A DNA stretch of 64,000 nucleotides, taken from the NCBI GenBank assembly GCA_024364735.1, contig JAGFNQ010005193.1:248001-312000 (forward strand), in the 5' to 3' direction. The stretch is from Boesenbergia rotunda. Lineage: Eukaryota; Streptophyta; Magnoliopsida; Zingiberales; Zingiberaceae. Below the pieces are notes generated by a model. It did not search any database, had not been told where the DNA came from, and was given only the letters and a program-made list of their open reading frames with translations. A program made the position numbers and the translations under genes. This document shows, one piece after another, positions 11,673-23,638 of this stretch (position 1 is the first letter of the stretch; every line of letters starts with the position of its first letter).

Positions 11673-14600
11673 TCAAATGATATTTTCTCTAATAAAATGA
11701 TATCTTGTATCTATATACTTGATTCTATCATAAAAAATAGGATTCTTTCCCGAAGTAATAGTTAACTTATTATCAATAAAAATTTCAATAGCTTCTTCTT
11801 GTGAAAAATACATCATTTTCAATAATTTGCTCAACCATATAACATGACAAACTCGAGCAGTAACAACTACATATTCTTCTTTACAAGTTGACAACGTTAC
11901 AATCGGTTATTTCTTTGAACTCCAAGTGAATGCAGTATTTCCAATGCAAAATAGAAAATCATAAGTGTTTTTTCTATCATCAATATCTCCTCCCGAATCA
12001 TTATCACTGTATCCAACTAACTTACAATTCTCAAAAAATGGATAAATTAACCCATAATCCAAAGTTCCCTTAACATATCTCAAATTCTTTTAGCAACCTT
12101 CATATGAGATTGAGTTGGGTACTCCATATAACGACTAATAAGAATATCAGGTTTAAAACATGCCAAGTACCTTAAATTTTCAACAAGCTTCTTATATAAT
12201 GTTGGATTGACATTTTTACAATCATCAAATCTGAATAATTTGACTCCATATTCAACGGGGGTACCAACTATTTAACAATCTTTCATACCAAATTCCTGCA
12301 AGATTTTATTTGCATATTCTTTTTGAAAAACAAAGATATCATTTTCAATTTGTTTTACCTTAATGCCAAGATAATATGACATTATCCCAATATCTGTCAT
12401 TTCAAATTCAGTAATCATATCTTTCTTTAATTCATCAAGCATTGTTGAATTGCTCCCTGTAAAAATTAAATCATCAACATATAAACAAATAATTATCAAA
12501 TCACCATACTCCTTTTCATTAACATAGAGATCATATTCACGTGGACACTTTATGAAGTCTTTAAATTTGAAATATTAATCAATTCTGTTATACTCAACTC
12601 TAGGGGCTTGTTTTAATCCATACAAAGTCTTCTTTAACTTCATAATTTTGTTTTCTTGTCCTTTGGCAATATACCCTAATGATTGTTCTATATAAATATC
12701 TTCCTCCAACTTGCCATTTAAGAAAGCCGACTTGACATCTAACTGAAAAATATTCTATTTTCTTAGTATAGCCAATGCAATAATCAATCGAATAGTTTCT
12801 AAGCGAGCAACTAGAGATAAAACTTCATTATAATCGATACCTGATTGCTGACTAAATCCTCTTGCAACAAAACGAGCTTTGTATTTTTAAACTTCTCCTT
12901 TTGCATTCTTCTTTATCTTGTAGATCCATTTCTCACCAATAGTTTGTTTGTTTTTTTTTGAAAGTGTCATCAACTCCCATGTATTATTCTTATGAATTGC
13001 ATTTATTTCTTCATTCATTGCAAACCTCCATTCTTCATTTTTCACTACCACTTCAAAGGTCAGGGGTTCTAAATCCGCAAAAAGACACGTAGAAGTATTG
13101 ATTTCACGAGTTTCAGCATAAATATCTTCCAAACTTCTCGTCTTTTGAGATGTTTCAGTTGGATAGTCTTCGTGGAGAGTAGGAGGTTGAGTTGTATTTT
13201 GTATTGGCACTATAGCATCCTCTTCTTATCCAAAATATGGAAGAGAATTATAAGTTCCCTCTTCTTGAACTTTCCAATTCCAAGATGCTTTTTTAACAAA
13301 TTCAAAAGCTCGACTTATCACCACTTTATCATTGCTTAGGTTATATAACTTTTAGCCTTTGGAATATAAATCAAATCCAATAAAGACATATTTAACACTT
13401 CAATCATCAATCTTGGACCTCTCTTGTTGTGGTACTTGAGCATATGCAATGCTCCCAAAAACTCGCAAATGTTTGACATTTGGCTTTCTTCCATTCCATG
13501 CTTCTTGAGAATTTTGATATTCAATGTTAGAGAGCGATTAGATAAGTAGACCGCACAAGAAATAGCTTTGACCCAAAACTCCTTTGGCATATTTTTGACT
13601 TTTAGCATGCATCTTGCCATGTTAAGAATAGTTCTATTTTTCCTCTCGGCTATTCCATTTTGTTGTGATGATCTAGGAACTGTCAAAGGATGTCGAATTC
13701 CAGAAGTTTCACAAAAGTTATTGAACTCCTTGGACGTGAATTCGCCTCCTCGATCATACCTCAAAGCTTTGATATTATTTTCACTCGTTTTTTCAACAGA
13801 GTCTTGAAATTTTTGAAAACACCAAAAGCTTCTGATTTTTGCTTAAGAAACCTAAGGGGATGTTTGGTATGCTTGTTTTCCATTTTCATTTTTCGTAGAA
13901 AATGTGATTTTCTGGAAAACGTGTTTAGTTTGTATTTTTCAGCCTTGTTTTCCAGAAAAAGATATAGTGTTTCCTAGAAAACTAGAGAATGAAATAAAGT
14001 CATTTTCCAGAAAATGAGAAAATACGATTTTCTAGAAAATAAAAATAGAAAATGGAGCAAACCAAACACCCCCTAAGTTTTTCTACTAAAATCATCAATA
14101 CAGAGTAAAAAATGTTTACTCTTACCAATGAAGGAGGATTGATCGGTCCACCGACATCTGCATGCACAAGTTCAAGTGGCATTGTTACTCTAAATATTGC
14201 TTCTTTTGGAAAACTCTTCCTAGCATGTTTCCCAAGAAGACATGCTTTACATAAATGATTTGGATGGTTGATCAGAGGCATACCTTTAACCATATTTTTT
14301 TTTCTCCCATTGCCTTTAATGCTCCAAAGTTCAAATGACCAAATTTCATGTGTCATTGTCACGCTTCATCTTACACATTAGCCTTCAAACACTTTGCTTC
14401 AATTGTCTTAATATTCAAAGTAAGCATCCTTTTCTTTGATATAACAACCTTAGCAAGCAAATTAGCATTTTGATCTCTAAGCCAAAGATAGTTATTCTTC
14501 ATAAGTATCTCAGAACCTTTTTCAAGTAATTGACCTAAGCTTATAATATTATTCCTTAATTTTGACACAAAGTAAACATCAAATTATGACCGTCATCTTT

Positions 14601-15810
14601 AGAAGAGATTAGAATTATACTTTTGCCTTCAATATGAATTTTTGAGGAGTATCTAAAAGAAACAATGTCTTTCACTTTCTCATCAAGTTCTACAAATTTA
14701 TCTTTGTACCCACACATATGATTGCTTGCACCATTATCCAAATACCATAAATTGTTATCACTTTTTTTTTCTTCCTTGATTTGTAGTAATAGAGTTGACT
14801 CTTCAATTTCAAGATCGTCAGCAATAAGATGAGTCTCTTCTTTAATATCATTAGTAGAATTATGATATTCTCAAGTATAATAACCCATTTTGTGACAAGT
14901 GTAATATTCAACTTTAGACTTGTCATACCTTCTTCCATTTGATGTTGGATAATAGTCTTGTCTTTCCGTCTTGCTCTTCCATAGTATCTAGGTGATGATT
15001 GACTTCTTTCTTGATTAAAGTTGTTTTGTTTTCCCGCACTTGGTCCATTTTGGCCATGTTCATGTTCTCTTCCTCATCCATAGCCGGCCTCTTCTCGATC
15101 ACGACCTCTAAAATAATTGTGTCATCTTTCATCATTCTTTAGTGTAGCCTTGATTTTGACAACTTGCTCCACAGACTCTTCTTATCTTCTTTTCTTCATG
15201 GGCTTGTAATAAGTCTTCCCAATCTTCAATAGTTATTGAATCTAAATCTTTTGTTTCTTCAATGACACACATTATATAGTCAAATTTAAGAATTAAAGAA
15301 TGAATCATCTTTTCCACAATTTTGTACATCTTCTATCTTGTCTTCATATCTCTTCAATTGATTGAGATCTGTAATGTTTCAAAATTACGACTTAGTGATT
15401 GAAATTTTACCTTCTTTACTCTGTCGGACTCTTTCATTTGTAATGCTTCAAAATCACGCTTTAGTGATTGAAGTTTTACCTTCTTTATTTTGTCAACACC
15501 TTAGAGAGTCTTTGCCAATATCTCCAAAGCTTCTTTTGAAGTAATAGCATCGGTCACCTTCTCGAATATAAAATCATCCAAACATTGATGAATAAGGGTG
15601 AGGGCTTGTTGATCGTTCTTCTTTATCTTTGACAAAGAATCTTTATATACTTGAGATAAATTATCTTCATTTTAAGGGTTCTCATAACCTTTCTCTACAA
15701 TCTCCCAAACATCTTGAGAACCAAATAATATCTTCATCCCTAGACACTATCTCATAATTCTCCTTTGTGAGATAGGGAAAATGAAAAGAAGAAGCTCCAT
15801 TGTTGGCCAT
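11673..15810 (-). pseudogene. Copia gag-pol polyprotein remnants
   Basis: Fragments in order on the minus strand: gag start MANNGASSFHFPY (15810); a protease-type motif LDNGASNHMCG (about 14740); integrase zinc region CKACLLGKHARKSF (about 14255); integrase core with DRGGEFTSKEF and SSQQNGIAERKNRTI (13336-13764); RT start NNTWELM and KWIYKIKKNAKGEV (12887-13210); RT active site CLYVDDLIFTGS (about 12480); RNase H end with DNKLTITSGKNP and KYIDTRYHFIRE (11673-11894). This is a complete Copia domain order (integrase before RT) but in at least ten broken frames, so no product is expected. Confidence 0.85.
13856..14073. mobile_element. Tourist-like MITE (family B) inserted in the Copia integrase region
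   Basis: The 218-bp element has termini GGGGATGTTTGGT and ACCAAACACCCCC and perfect TAA target duplications at 13853-13855 and 14074-14076. The interior is rich in TTTTCCAGAAAA-like palindromes. It separates the integrase zinc region (14255) from the integrase core (13764), so it entered after the Copia element. Confidence 0.9.
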
Positions 15811-16114
15811 CACTTGAGCACTTCGAACTTGACTTTGATATCACTTTGTCGGAGAGAATGAAGATAAAGATCTTTATAGAAAGAGAATGGAGGAGAACTC
15901 AATAACAATTGTTATTACTCTACTTCATTAATTATAAAATGTCAACTACAAGATCATATTTATATACACAAAATGAATTCTTTAAGGGACACATACAAAA
16001 TTTTTTAAAAGATACTTAAGTATTTTTTCATGATTAAATGTTAAAAATATATTCTAGGAATATTTTTTAGAGTTAATGAAAAAAATTATTAACATAGAAG
16101 TCAACTTCAGGTGG

Positions 16115-16406
16115 TTCACCGTCCCTTGCTCCACCTCTACGTACGGGCTCCGAGGAGCTGCTCTTCGGCTCCTTCCTCATCGGCGGGGTCAAAGTGTTAG
16201 CGGACGATACGGCGGATCGAGGCGCCGGGTGAGGAAGAGGAGGACTCTATTTTCCAGGAGCTGGGAGAGCTGCCGGAGCACTCGGTGGTGCTCCGCCGGG
16301 GGCAGGCGGCGGCGCGGGGATCGCGCCTACTGGTTAAACATTGGCCGTTGATTACAGCCGAACAACGTCTTCGGCGTGTGCTTGGCTCAAATCGTCTTGG
16401 TTTCTG
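16115..16406 (+). pseudogene. WRKY group IIe pseudogene, 3' part (C-terminal tail)
   Basis: One frame encodes an acidic segment followed by FQELGELPEHSVVLRRG, which resembles the conserved tail of group IIe WRKY proteins. Upstream of it (16115-16200) is a Ser/Pro-rich stretch plausibly following the HNHPWP region, with a possible acceptor at TTCAG near 16113. An in-frame TAG (about 16198) breaks it. The zinc-finger exon is absent between the Copia LTR and this segment. It is in the same orientation as the 11145-11425 part, which supports a single split locus. The tail alone is short, so confidence is moderate. Confidence 0.5.
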
Positions 16407-16738
16407 ACGTGTACACCGCGTTTGTTTCATGTGTTTTTTGGTTATTTGACGGTTCGAGTGAGAAAGAAAGAAACAACTAGAAAACCGGGGAATATTCCAT
16501 CTGCACCCAATCAGAGCTTGCCACGTTGCCTCGTTACCAGGTGGCCGCCTCGACCGGTATCGCCGCCCCCTTCCACCGTCCTTCCTTTCTCCTCCTCTTT
16601 CCGCGGTCGACGACGGGCTCGCTCTGCGTCTTTAATCGCCTCTCAATCCTCCTCTTCTTCTCACCATCGCTTCGTCTCCTTCAAATTCGAGTCGATATCA
16701 ATCCCTTTAGGGTTTTTCTCATGATTCATGCTGATTTG

Positions 16739-17566
16739 ATGGCGACGATCCACCCGAAGAACGAGACGGTGCAGATCCGGGAGGTTTGGGCCGACAACCT
16801 CGAGGCGGAGTTCGGTCTGATCCGCGAGATAGTGGACGACTTCCCCTACGTCGCCATGGACACCGAGTTCCCCGGCATCGTCTGCCGCTCGCTCGGCACC
16901 TTCCGAAGCAGCTCCGATTTCAACTACGCCACTCTCAAGGCCAACGTCGACGTGCTTAAACTCATACAGCTCGGACTCACCTTCTCCGATGAGCACGGCA
17001 ATCTCCCGGCCTGCGGCACGGACCGCGGCTGCGTGTGGCAGTTCAATTTTCGAGAGTTCGATTTGCAGTCCGACGTATTCGCCACCGACTCCATCGAGCT
17101 CCTCCGTCAGAGTGGCATCAACTTCGAGAGGAACAAGGAGGAAGGGATCAGCGCCCATAGGTTCGGGGAGTTCCTCATGTCGTCGGGGATAGTGCTGAAT
17201 GACTCTGTTTATTGGGTCACCTTCCACAGTGGGTATGATTTTGGTTATCTTCTTAAGGTTCTAACCGGACAGAGCCTCCCCGAGACCCAGACTGGCTTCT
17301 TCAATCTTATCAGGATCTACTTTCCAACCCTCTATGACGTCAAACACCTTATGAAATTCTGCAACACTCTCCATGGGGGCCTGAACAAGCTTGCTGAGCT
17401 GCTTGAGGTAGAAAGAGTTGGGATATGCCACCAGGCTGGCTCTGATAGCCTGCTCACCTCTTGCGCTTTCAGGAAATTGAAGGAGTCGTTCTTCAATGGC
17501 TATACTGAGAGGTATGCAGGCATCTTGTATGGCCTGGGTGTTGAAAATGGACAAACTTCTCATTGA
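16739..17566 (+). CDS. CAF1: CCR4-associated factor 1 (CAF1) deadenylase
   Basis: A 275-residue intronless ORF encodes the catalytic deadenylase of the CCR4-NOT complex, which shortens mRNA poly(A) tails in the cytoplasm and P-bodies. It is a DEDD-type 3'-5' exonuclease. The first motif is MDTEFPG with D41 and E43; then HSGYDFGYLLK with D167; then HQAGSDSLLT with H231 and D236. All catalytic residues are present. Length and lack of introns match plant CAF1 proteins (about 270-285). The start at 16739 (MATIHPKNE) matches the family N-terminus. An in-frame ATG at 16721 adds six residues, and a longer upstream frame to 16526 reads through probable leader. Strong G/C at third positions is typical of grass-like and ginger-like monocot genes. 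It lies about 330 bp downstream of the dead WRKY locus and appears fully intact. Confidence 0.96.
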   Translation: MATIHPKNETVQIREVWADNLEAEFGLIREIVDDFPYVAMDTEFPGIVCRSLGTFRSSSDFNYATLKANVDVLKLIQLGLTFSDEHGNLPACGTDRGCVWQFNFREFDLQSDVFATDSIELLRQSGINFERNKEEGISAHRFGEFLMSSGIVLNDSVYWVTFHSGYDFGYLLKVLTGQSLPETQTGFFNLIRIYFPTLYDVKHLMKFCNTLHGGLNKLAELLEVERVGICHQAGSDSLLTSCAFRKLKESFFNGYTERYAGILYGLGVENGQTSH

Positions 17567-19150
17567 ACAACAAAGTATGATGGGTAATTAGAATGAATTA
17601 TCAAAAAGAATATTTGTTTTGGATGCATGCGATGTCTCAATCTTCTTTTGTTTGTCCATGATTTTGTTAGCATATGTTTTGTAGTTTATGATAGATATCA
17701 TATATTCAGAGTCTTGAATTTAGTAGAATGAGTTTATTGCAGTCCGCTGCATTTGCTTTATTATGATCATCGATAGCTTGAATCCTTCAACTGAGTTGCC
17801 AAAAGGGCACTCTTGAGTGATCCTTCTTTGATTCCTGAATGGAATACTCCTTTTTGTGCTTGAGCAGCAGCATTTCATACCTTTGATATTTTGGTTCTCC
17901 TTTCACTGAGGCGGCACTTCCTCCTCAGAAAGTGGATTTTTTCCTACATATGTGATGCTTTATCGTTCAACTTGCAAATTCTATTGATTCATTTGTGGCA
18001 ATTTGAGATTAATAGTACCTTTCTTTCCCCCTTGTTGCAGTATAACCCCTTAAAGCTGGTAAGTCTAGAACCCAATGCTATTTCTTAACCCAATGAATAG
18101 AAGAAAATGGCCACATTCCATGTGAACCTGAATCCCAGTGCTATAATGTTAGTTTTCCTTAATATAAGACAATTTTGTTAAAAGGAATTCACATTGAGAG
18201 GGGAATCTCTTTTCCTAATCAGCAGTTAGCATTTAAGTTTTAAGTGCCATCACATGGAGCCATCTAAAGCCATCCCTTTGTACACTAAATTATCCATGCT
18301 AACTGATCACCTCGGATGAGATCAGCAGACTCTGCTGGCACTTACCATCTCATCATGGACTTTTGGAAGACAGTATTTTTTAAGACATGTTTTAGATTCA
18401 GTTAAGTACTGGTTGGTCTGAGCAGAACATATCGTTGCACCCACTGACTATGAAACAGAACAAATTGAGACACGTTATTTTCTAGGTGTTGTCGTCCTCC
18501 ATGATTGATCTCTAGATGCAAAGTTACTGTTTCTCATTCTTTTGGAGCCTTATCTAAGATTCTCATTCTTGGTTGGTAGCTGCTTGGAAGATGAATCCAT
18601 TTGCCTGAACTGAAGAAGACAAGTCATTATATATCAGTGTAAAAACTGTCTAATTGATTTTGGTATGGATGATATCACTAATGACCAGTTGCGATTAAGT
18701 GTGTATCTTATCTGTTCTTCACTTAGTTGTTCTAGTTAATAGTTATTCACTAAAATAATAAGAGATTCCTCATAAATTATTAGGGAACTAGTATTATTGT
18801 GTTTGATTATAGAAATAAACTCGCAATATAAATTTCCATAAACAGTGAGTTAAGCTTTTTTTTCTCAAGAGAAAACATCAATCTTTCATTTCATTTCAGA
18901 GGCTATTTACTCTTCGTGGGATTTAACCTTCCAAAGTATATATTTGAATGAATAGCTAGATTAGTCAAGTTCGTCAAATCATCTGAACTAGTCAAGTTAG
19001 ATAGGTCAATTAGACACTATTTATATAAATTAGCCCTATCGAGCAAACCAAGATTGTCCCATTATGTGAATCAAGCAAGCTAGATGAATTAGGAGGGATG
19101 ATCCAATTAGAATAGGAATTGGCTAATCAATTAGAGTCAATCAAATATGT
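17567..19150. other. CAF1 3' flank and gene-free spacer
   Basis: The first few hundred bases should contain the CAF1 3' UTR and polyadenylation region. The rest is AT-rich with no ORF worth calling and no recognisable element. Confidence 0.5.
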
Positions 19151-20397
19151 TCATAGTGTAGGGATCAATATGCGATAACAACTTAAAAATACAGCGGAAA
19201 GCAAAATTCCTTGAGTGATCTATGCGAAAAATCCATACGAAGTTTGATCTATCTTATATATACCTTTGGAGTATGTCCTTCGCTTATCCCGCTAGCCTTT
19301 TGGTTCGCCGGATCTCTTGCACGTTAGAGTGTCCGTACCTCTAGTAATATCTATACGAGCACGATCTAAGCCTCGAAGAAGAATCATCTTAGTTGTGCTA
19401 GCAACTTGGGATGATTCATAAAATACAAAAAATCAAAAATCCACCAAAGGAAGTTTCGGCCAAGCAAAAGGAAGAGGAGGAAGAAGAAGGAAGAAAGACA
19501 ATGAATACTTGTTTATTTTCGAAAATGACAAGAGACCCTTTTATACTCATCCAATGAATACCAAGGATTTTTGTCCCTTGAGCTTCTCTTCCTTTTAATG
19601 TCCATAAACCATAATGAATACCAATGTCTTTTAATATTCCATTTGGTTTTTCGTCTTTTCTTTATCCAATGAAGAGAATGACTATTGATCTTCCTCTAAT
19701 AATAATATTCATTACCTTTTAATGAATATTATTCATTCTCAAGTGGGTGAGTCTAATCTAAATGAGTCTAACTCGGATTAGACTCAATCTCACAATCCAA
19801 TTGGATTCATTTGAGTCTATCTCAATTAATCCAATTTCGGATCACAATTTAGTCGAACTAAATTCAATTTATCTCCGAGACGTCTTGTCCTTTGTGTGTG
19901 ATACAATAGGTTCTCGTAACGTTGACAATGTATCTAAACCACTTTAGATACATAAACAATGAGTGACATCTAGCAATGCATCATTGCTATCCAAGTGACG
20001 AGAATATTGAGATCCGACTTAACCTTTCTGTGACTATTATAATGTATGGCTTTGAACTTTTATCCTCGATATCTAGATTGATTAATAAGGCATATACCGT
20101 ATCATCTTGTAATCAATCTTTGTGTTTCTTGATCTCCAAGTAGACTCAGTCAACTAAATGAGCTCAATATATCTCAGATTGACTTATTTGTGCATAATCA
20201 TGCATTTTAGTAGTCCTACTCGATCAAGGGACCCACAGATATCACTCCTGTCATATGGGAGGGATAGATCTTATCGATATCACTCACATCTCTCCACATA
20301 ATTTGTTACATACCTAGTGATCGCCTTTATAGTCTACTCTGTTATGGGTGACATTTGATGATACCAAAGTACATAACTCCTTATGTAGGGAGTCATA
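19151..20397 (-). mobile_element. LTR-type retroelement remnant, unclassified (Copia-like)
   Basis: Read on the minus strand, the block has the layout of a long LTR. An upstream part contains phrases such as GGTCCCTTGATCGAG. Further on are a TATATAA stretch near 19257 and a purine-rich leader (plus-strand GAAGAGGAGGAAGAAGAAGG near 19470). It resembles in organisation, not in detailed sequence, the block at 57054-58885. No coding sequence is seen. It abuts the Tat element LTR at 20398. Confidence 0.45.
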
Positions 20398-20914
20398 GTA
20401 ACCCTTGTACCAGAGGGGTTGAACTACCTTTTATACTTGTTGCGGCTGTCTTGGCGCGTCCCCATAATCTATGCCACGTGCCCTCCCCCTTTGACGGTTA
20501 CTAGATAGCTTTTGAAACAGTCCACGCCGTCATTACGTGCTTCGACTCGTTGCAACATTTAAGGGTCATGATGACTCCGCGTCAGCAGGGATGCTTATCC
20601 ATAGATCCGAGAAAAGAGGGATCGTTACTTGAGGTCGAATATTACTTGGGCTCCCTTCCCCGAGGTGATCTCAGGGTCTTCTGGCCCAGGCGATCGCGGG
20701 CGCTATAATCCCCCTGGTCTCAGGACCCGACTTCCCGGGGTGATCCCGGGAGGGGTTTCTGGTCAAACCTTCCAGGGCGTGCGAGGGGGCCCTGAAGACT
20801 CTTCTTCGCGAGAGTGTCCCGAGAGTTTTGAAAGAGGAGTTGCTCAGACTCGTCTCGTTTTGCCACACAACTTCTTCATCCCACGTGCCCGCCATAGGCT
20901 ATTCAACCCCATCA
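20398..20914 (-). repeat. 3' LTR of the Tat element
   Basis: This 517-bp repeat matches 40588-41118 along its full length with scattered substitutions and small indels. On the minus strand it begins TGATGGGGTTGAATAG, directly after the polypurine tract. The degree of divergence suggests an old insertion. Confidence 0.85.
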
Positions 20915-21368
20915 CAAGTTCCTCCCTTCAAGTCTGATCGAAGGAAGTGTGACTGACTGATCAGACTAGTGTGATGGTGAAGAAGCTGTGTCCCCGTGGG
21001 TCTTTGCACCTGTTACTGCTCCTTTAGTAGTGATGCGAGGTCCTAGGATCGTAGCGGTTGCCCCGGGTCCCTAGGAAATCCCCTTTTTATCTTTGTCCTT
21101 CCCGAAAGGCTTATATGGCTTTCGAGGTACTGTGATGATACATGTCCCTCCGTTATAAAGGCGCATGACGCTCTTTGATGACGACCAGGTCCTTCCGTGA
21201 ATGCCCTAGGGCCACGTGCTTCAACGGCCCTTTTCACGACTTCTTACTAATGTGCGCCGCTGTAGCTGACCTACGTCAGGTGACTGTCTCTACCGTTGCC
21301 CTGATGTGGCGGTTTCTTGCTTTCCACATGCCTCGTCCCTATTGCGTTCATGCAGGCGGCATCCATGG

Positions 21369-21374
21369 TATAAG
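21369..21374 (+). promoter_or_regulatory. Candidate TATA box of the Tat antisense ORF
   Basis: TATAAG lies 133 bases upstream of the antisense ORF start codon (21502), just inside the 3' LTR. The position would allow a transcript opposite to the genomic RNA. This is inferred from sequence only. Confidence 0.35.
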
Positions 21375-21593
21375 AAGGGAAGGCGAGGACGTTCGGCCAA
21401 CTTCTGACTTCGTGGCTGGGTGCACCTCGTCCCCCTCTTCTTCTCTAAAGACCTTTTGAATGTAAGTAGTTCGTCTCCTCCTTGTCTTTTCCCTTAGGAC
21501 CATGGAAGGTTACCGGGCGGAGTGGTACAAGTCTGCCTCTTTGAGAATGAGATCGGAGGCTCTGCAGGCAGCCATTGAGGCCTACGACATCCC

Positions 21594-23638
21594 TGTTGGA
21601 AACGGGATGGCTATAGAAGGGGGGTGAATATAGCCTGACCCTCAAGACTTAGTCGTTTTCAAATTTCTCTGCACTTAGGTTAGCCACAGCGGAAGCAATA
21701 TAAATATAACAGCAGAAACAGAAATGCAGGGAAGGAAGAATACAAACCAATACGCTAACAATGGTCGTTTACAAGGTTCGGGAATAACTTGCCCCTACTC
21801 CTTGGCGTGCCCGTAAGGTGGGCGATCCCTTGATCGTCGGCAGATCAAGCCCCGGTGACCCGGATAAAACAGCGCCTCCTTCTCGGTGGAGAAACCTCTC
21901 CACAAGCGTCTCAATAGGATACAAAATAAGCTCACGAGACTAAGAGAAGGATAGCTCACAAAGATGAAACAAGAACGCTCAAGCACCAAGCAACAGAGAG
22001 CACAACACACAGCCCAGCCAAACTCCTCAAGTTCCTGTCTGTTTTTTTTCGTTGTCGCTCCTCTGCTTCTAGCCTCGTCTTAAGCATCTGCTCCCATCAC
22101 CAGGCTCTCCATCAACATCCACTGAAGCCACAGCCTGACCCCCTGACTCCCTGAGCACTCAGTCCACTGAAGACCCTCTCCAGCTGAGCCTCCGTCAGTT
22201 GCCAGCTGCTCTCCAGACGCCGTTGAGACCTGAAACAAGGAAACAGCCAAACCTGCTCCAAGGAAAACCTCCCATTGACTCTCCTCCAATGTTTGAATCA
22301 TTCCTGTAAAGCCTGCACATTCCAATAGAAGCTTAGCAACTCATATCAACATATATCAGCAGTGTATCAGAGAATCGGCAGAGAAAATAGCGCGATCAGA
22401 GCTTCTGACAGCGTATTTGAATTAAAGTTCTGCTCCTGATCGGTCACCAGACCGATCAGGGAGGAGCCTGATCGGTCACCAGACCGATCCAGCAGTCTTC
22501 TGCATACTCCAGATCGGTCCCCAGACCAATCAGGCTGCTCCCAGACCGATCAGAAGTCGTTCTGATCGGTCATAAGGAGAATCTCGCGACACTTGATCGT
22601 TCTCTAGACCGATCTGAACAGTATCCCTGATCGGTCACCAGACCGATCAGGAGCAGATCAGTAAGGGAACTCAACTCACTGTGTGCTCCCTGATCGGTCA
22701 CCAGACCGATCAGGAGCAGTGCAGAGAGTGAACGACACACTCCCTGATCGGTCACCAGACCGATCAGGAGCAGCACAGTAGGTTCCCAACCTCACTGTGT
22801 GCTCCCTGATCGGTTACCAGACCGATCAGTCATTGCTGAATCGGTTACCAGACCGATCCACAACAGGGCAGCGTGCCAGCTTCCCTGACCGATCACCAGA
22901 CCGATCCAGGGACTAAACTTATCCCTCCAAGCTAAGTTCTCTTCCACCTTAGCCCTCCAAGCTAAAGATTTCTCAATCTAACTCTCCAAGTTGGGAATTT
23001 GCACCTAACCCTCCAAGTTAGGACTTTTCACCTAGCCCTCCAAGCTAGGACTTTTCACCTAGCCCTCCAAGCTAGGACTTTTCACCCAACCCCTCCGAGT
23101 TAGACCTTTATCCAACCTAGCCCTCCAAGCTAGACACCTGACCCTCCAAGCCAGGACTTTTTCATCTAACTCTTCAAGATGGGACTTTTCACCTAACCCT
23201 CCAAGTTAGGACTTTTCACCTAGCCCTCCAAGCTAGGACTTTTCACCTAGCCCTCCAAGCTAGGACTTTTCACCCACCTCTTCCGAATTAGGACTTTTCA
23301 ACACCTGGCTTCACTCACCAGGACCCGGCTTCACTCACCGGGATTTCCAACACCTGGCTTCACTCACCAGGACCCGGCTTCACTCACCAGGATTTCAATC
23401 ACCTGGCTTCACTCACCAGAACCCGGCTTCACTCACCGGGATTTCAATCACCTGGCTTCACTCACCAGAACCCGGCTTCACTCACCGGGATTTCAACCTA
23501 GCTTCACAAGCTAGGACCTGACTTCACTCACCAGGGTTTCTGCCCAGTCCCCGACCAGGACTTTAACCCAAATTCGCTCAACCAAACTTAAATCATTGTC
23601 AAACACCAAAACAACAACCGGGTCAGACTGCATCAACA
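21594..23638 (-). repeat. 3' LTR of the nested Copia element (2,045 bp)
   Basis: It begins TGTTGGAAACGGGATGG and ends CATCAACA. About half of its length (22430-23545) is made of three hairpin arrays, described separately. The flanking purine tract on the internal side and the target duplication on the outer side fix its borders. Confidence 0.92.
22430..23545. repeat. Three successive hairpin arrays within the LTR
   Basis: Array 1 (22430-22915): about ten dyads with arms GATCGGTC and GACCGATC around a 4-base loop, mostly ACCA. Array 2 (22925-23300): about twelve units of 25-30 bases with a CCCTCCAAG core flanked by changing complementary arms, e.g. CTAGCCCTCCAAGCTAG and CTAACCCTCCAAGTTAG. Array 3 (23305-23545): units with core CTTCACTCA and complementary arms, e.g. 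CCTGGCTTCACTCACCAGG and CCCGGCTTCACTCACCGGG. The same three arrays recur at 30900-31870 and, inverted, at 35400-36160. Confidence 0.9.

Larger units (their letters stand above)
11435..16088 (-). mobile_element. Decayed Ty1/copia retrotransposon inserted in the WRKY gene
   Basis: It runs on the minus strand. The 5' LTR is about 15847-16088. A degenerate initiator-Met primer-binding site is at 15833-15843 (TGATATCAAAG on the minus strand), and the gag ATG is at 15810. Coding order then is gag, zinc-knuckle region, protease, integrase, RT and RNase H, down to about 11560. The 3' LTR survives only as about 110 bases (11440-11553), matching 15985-16088 (both contain TTTTTAAAAGATA and TTTAGAGTTAAT or TCTAGAGTTAAT). 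Its outer end is missing, so no target duplication can be read. The polyprotein is broken by many stops and frameshifts and by a MITE at 13856-14073. Confidence 0.85.

Noticed and set aside
16526..16738. N-terminal extension of CAF1 from an upstream in-frame ATG
   Set aside because: The added residues have no similarity to CAF1 N-termini and cover probable 5' leader. The start at 16739 gives the normal family length.
16661..17227. 188-codon minus-strand ORF
   Set aside because: It is the antisense shadow of the CAF1 gene, created by its strong third-position G/C bias.
22430..23545. CRISPR-like array suggested by regular short repeats
   Set aside because: This is plant nuclear LTR sequence. 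The repeats are dyads without unique spacers, and no cas-type genes are present.
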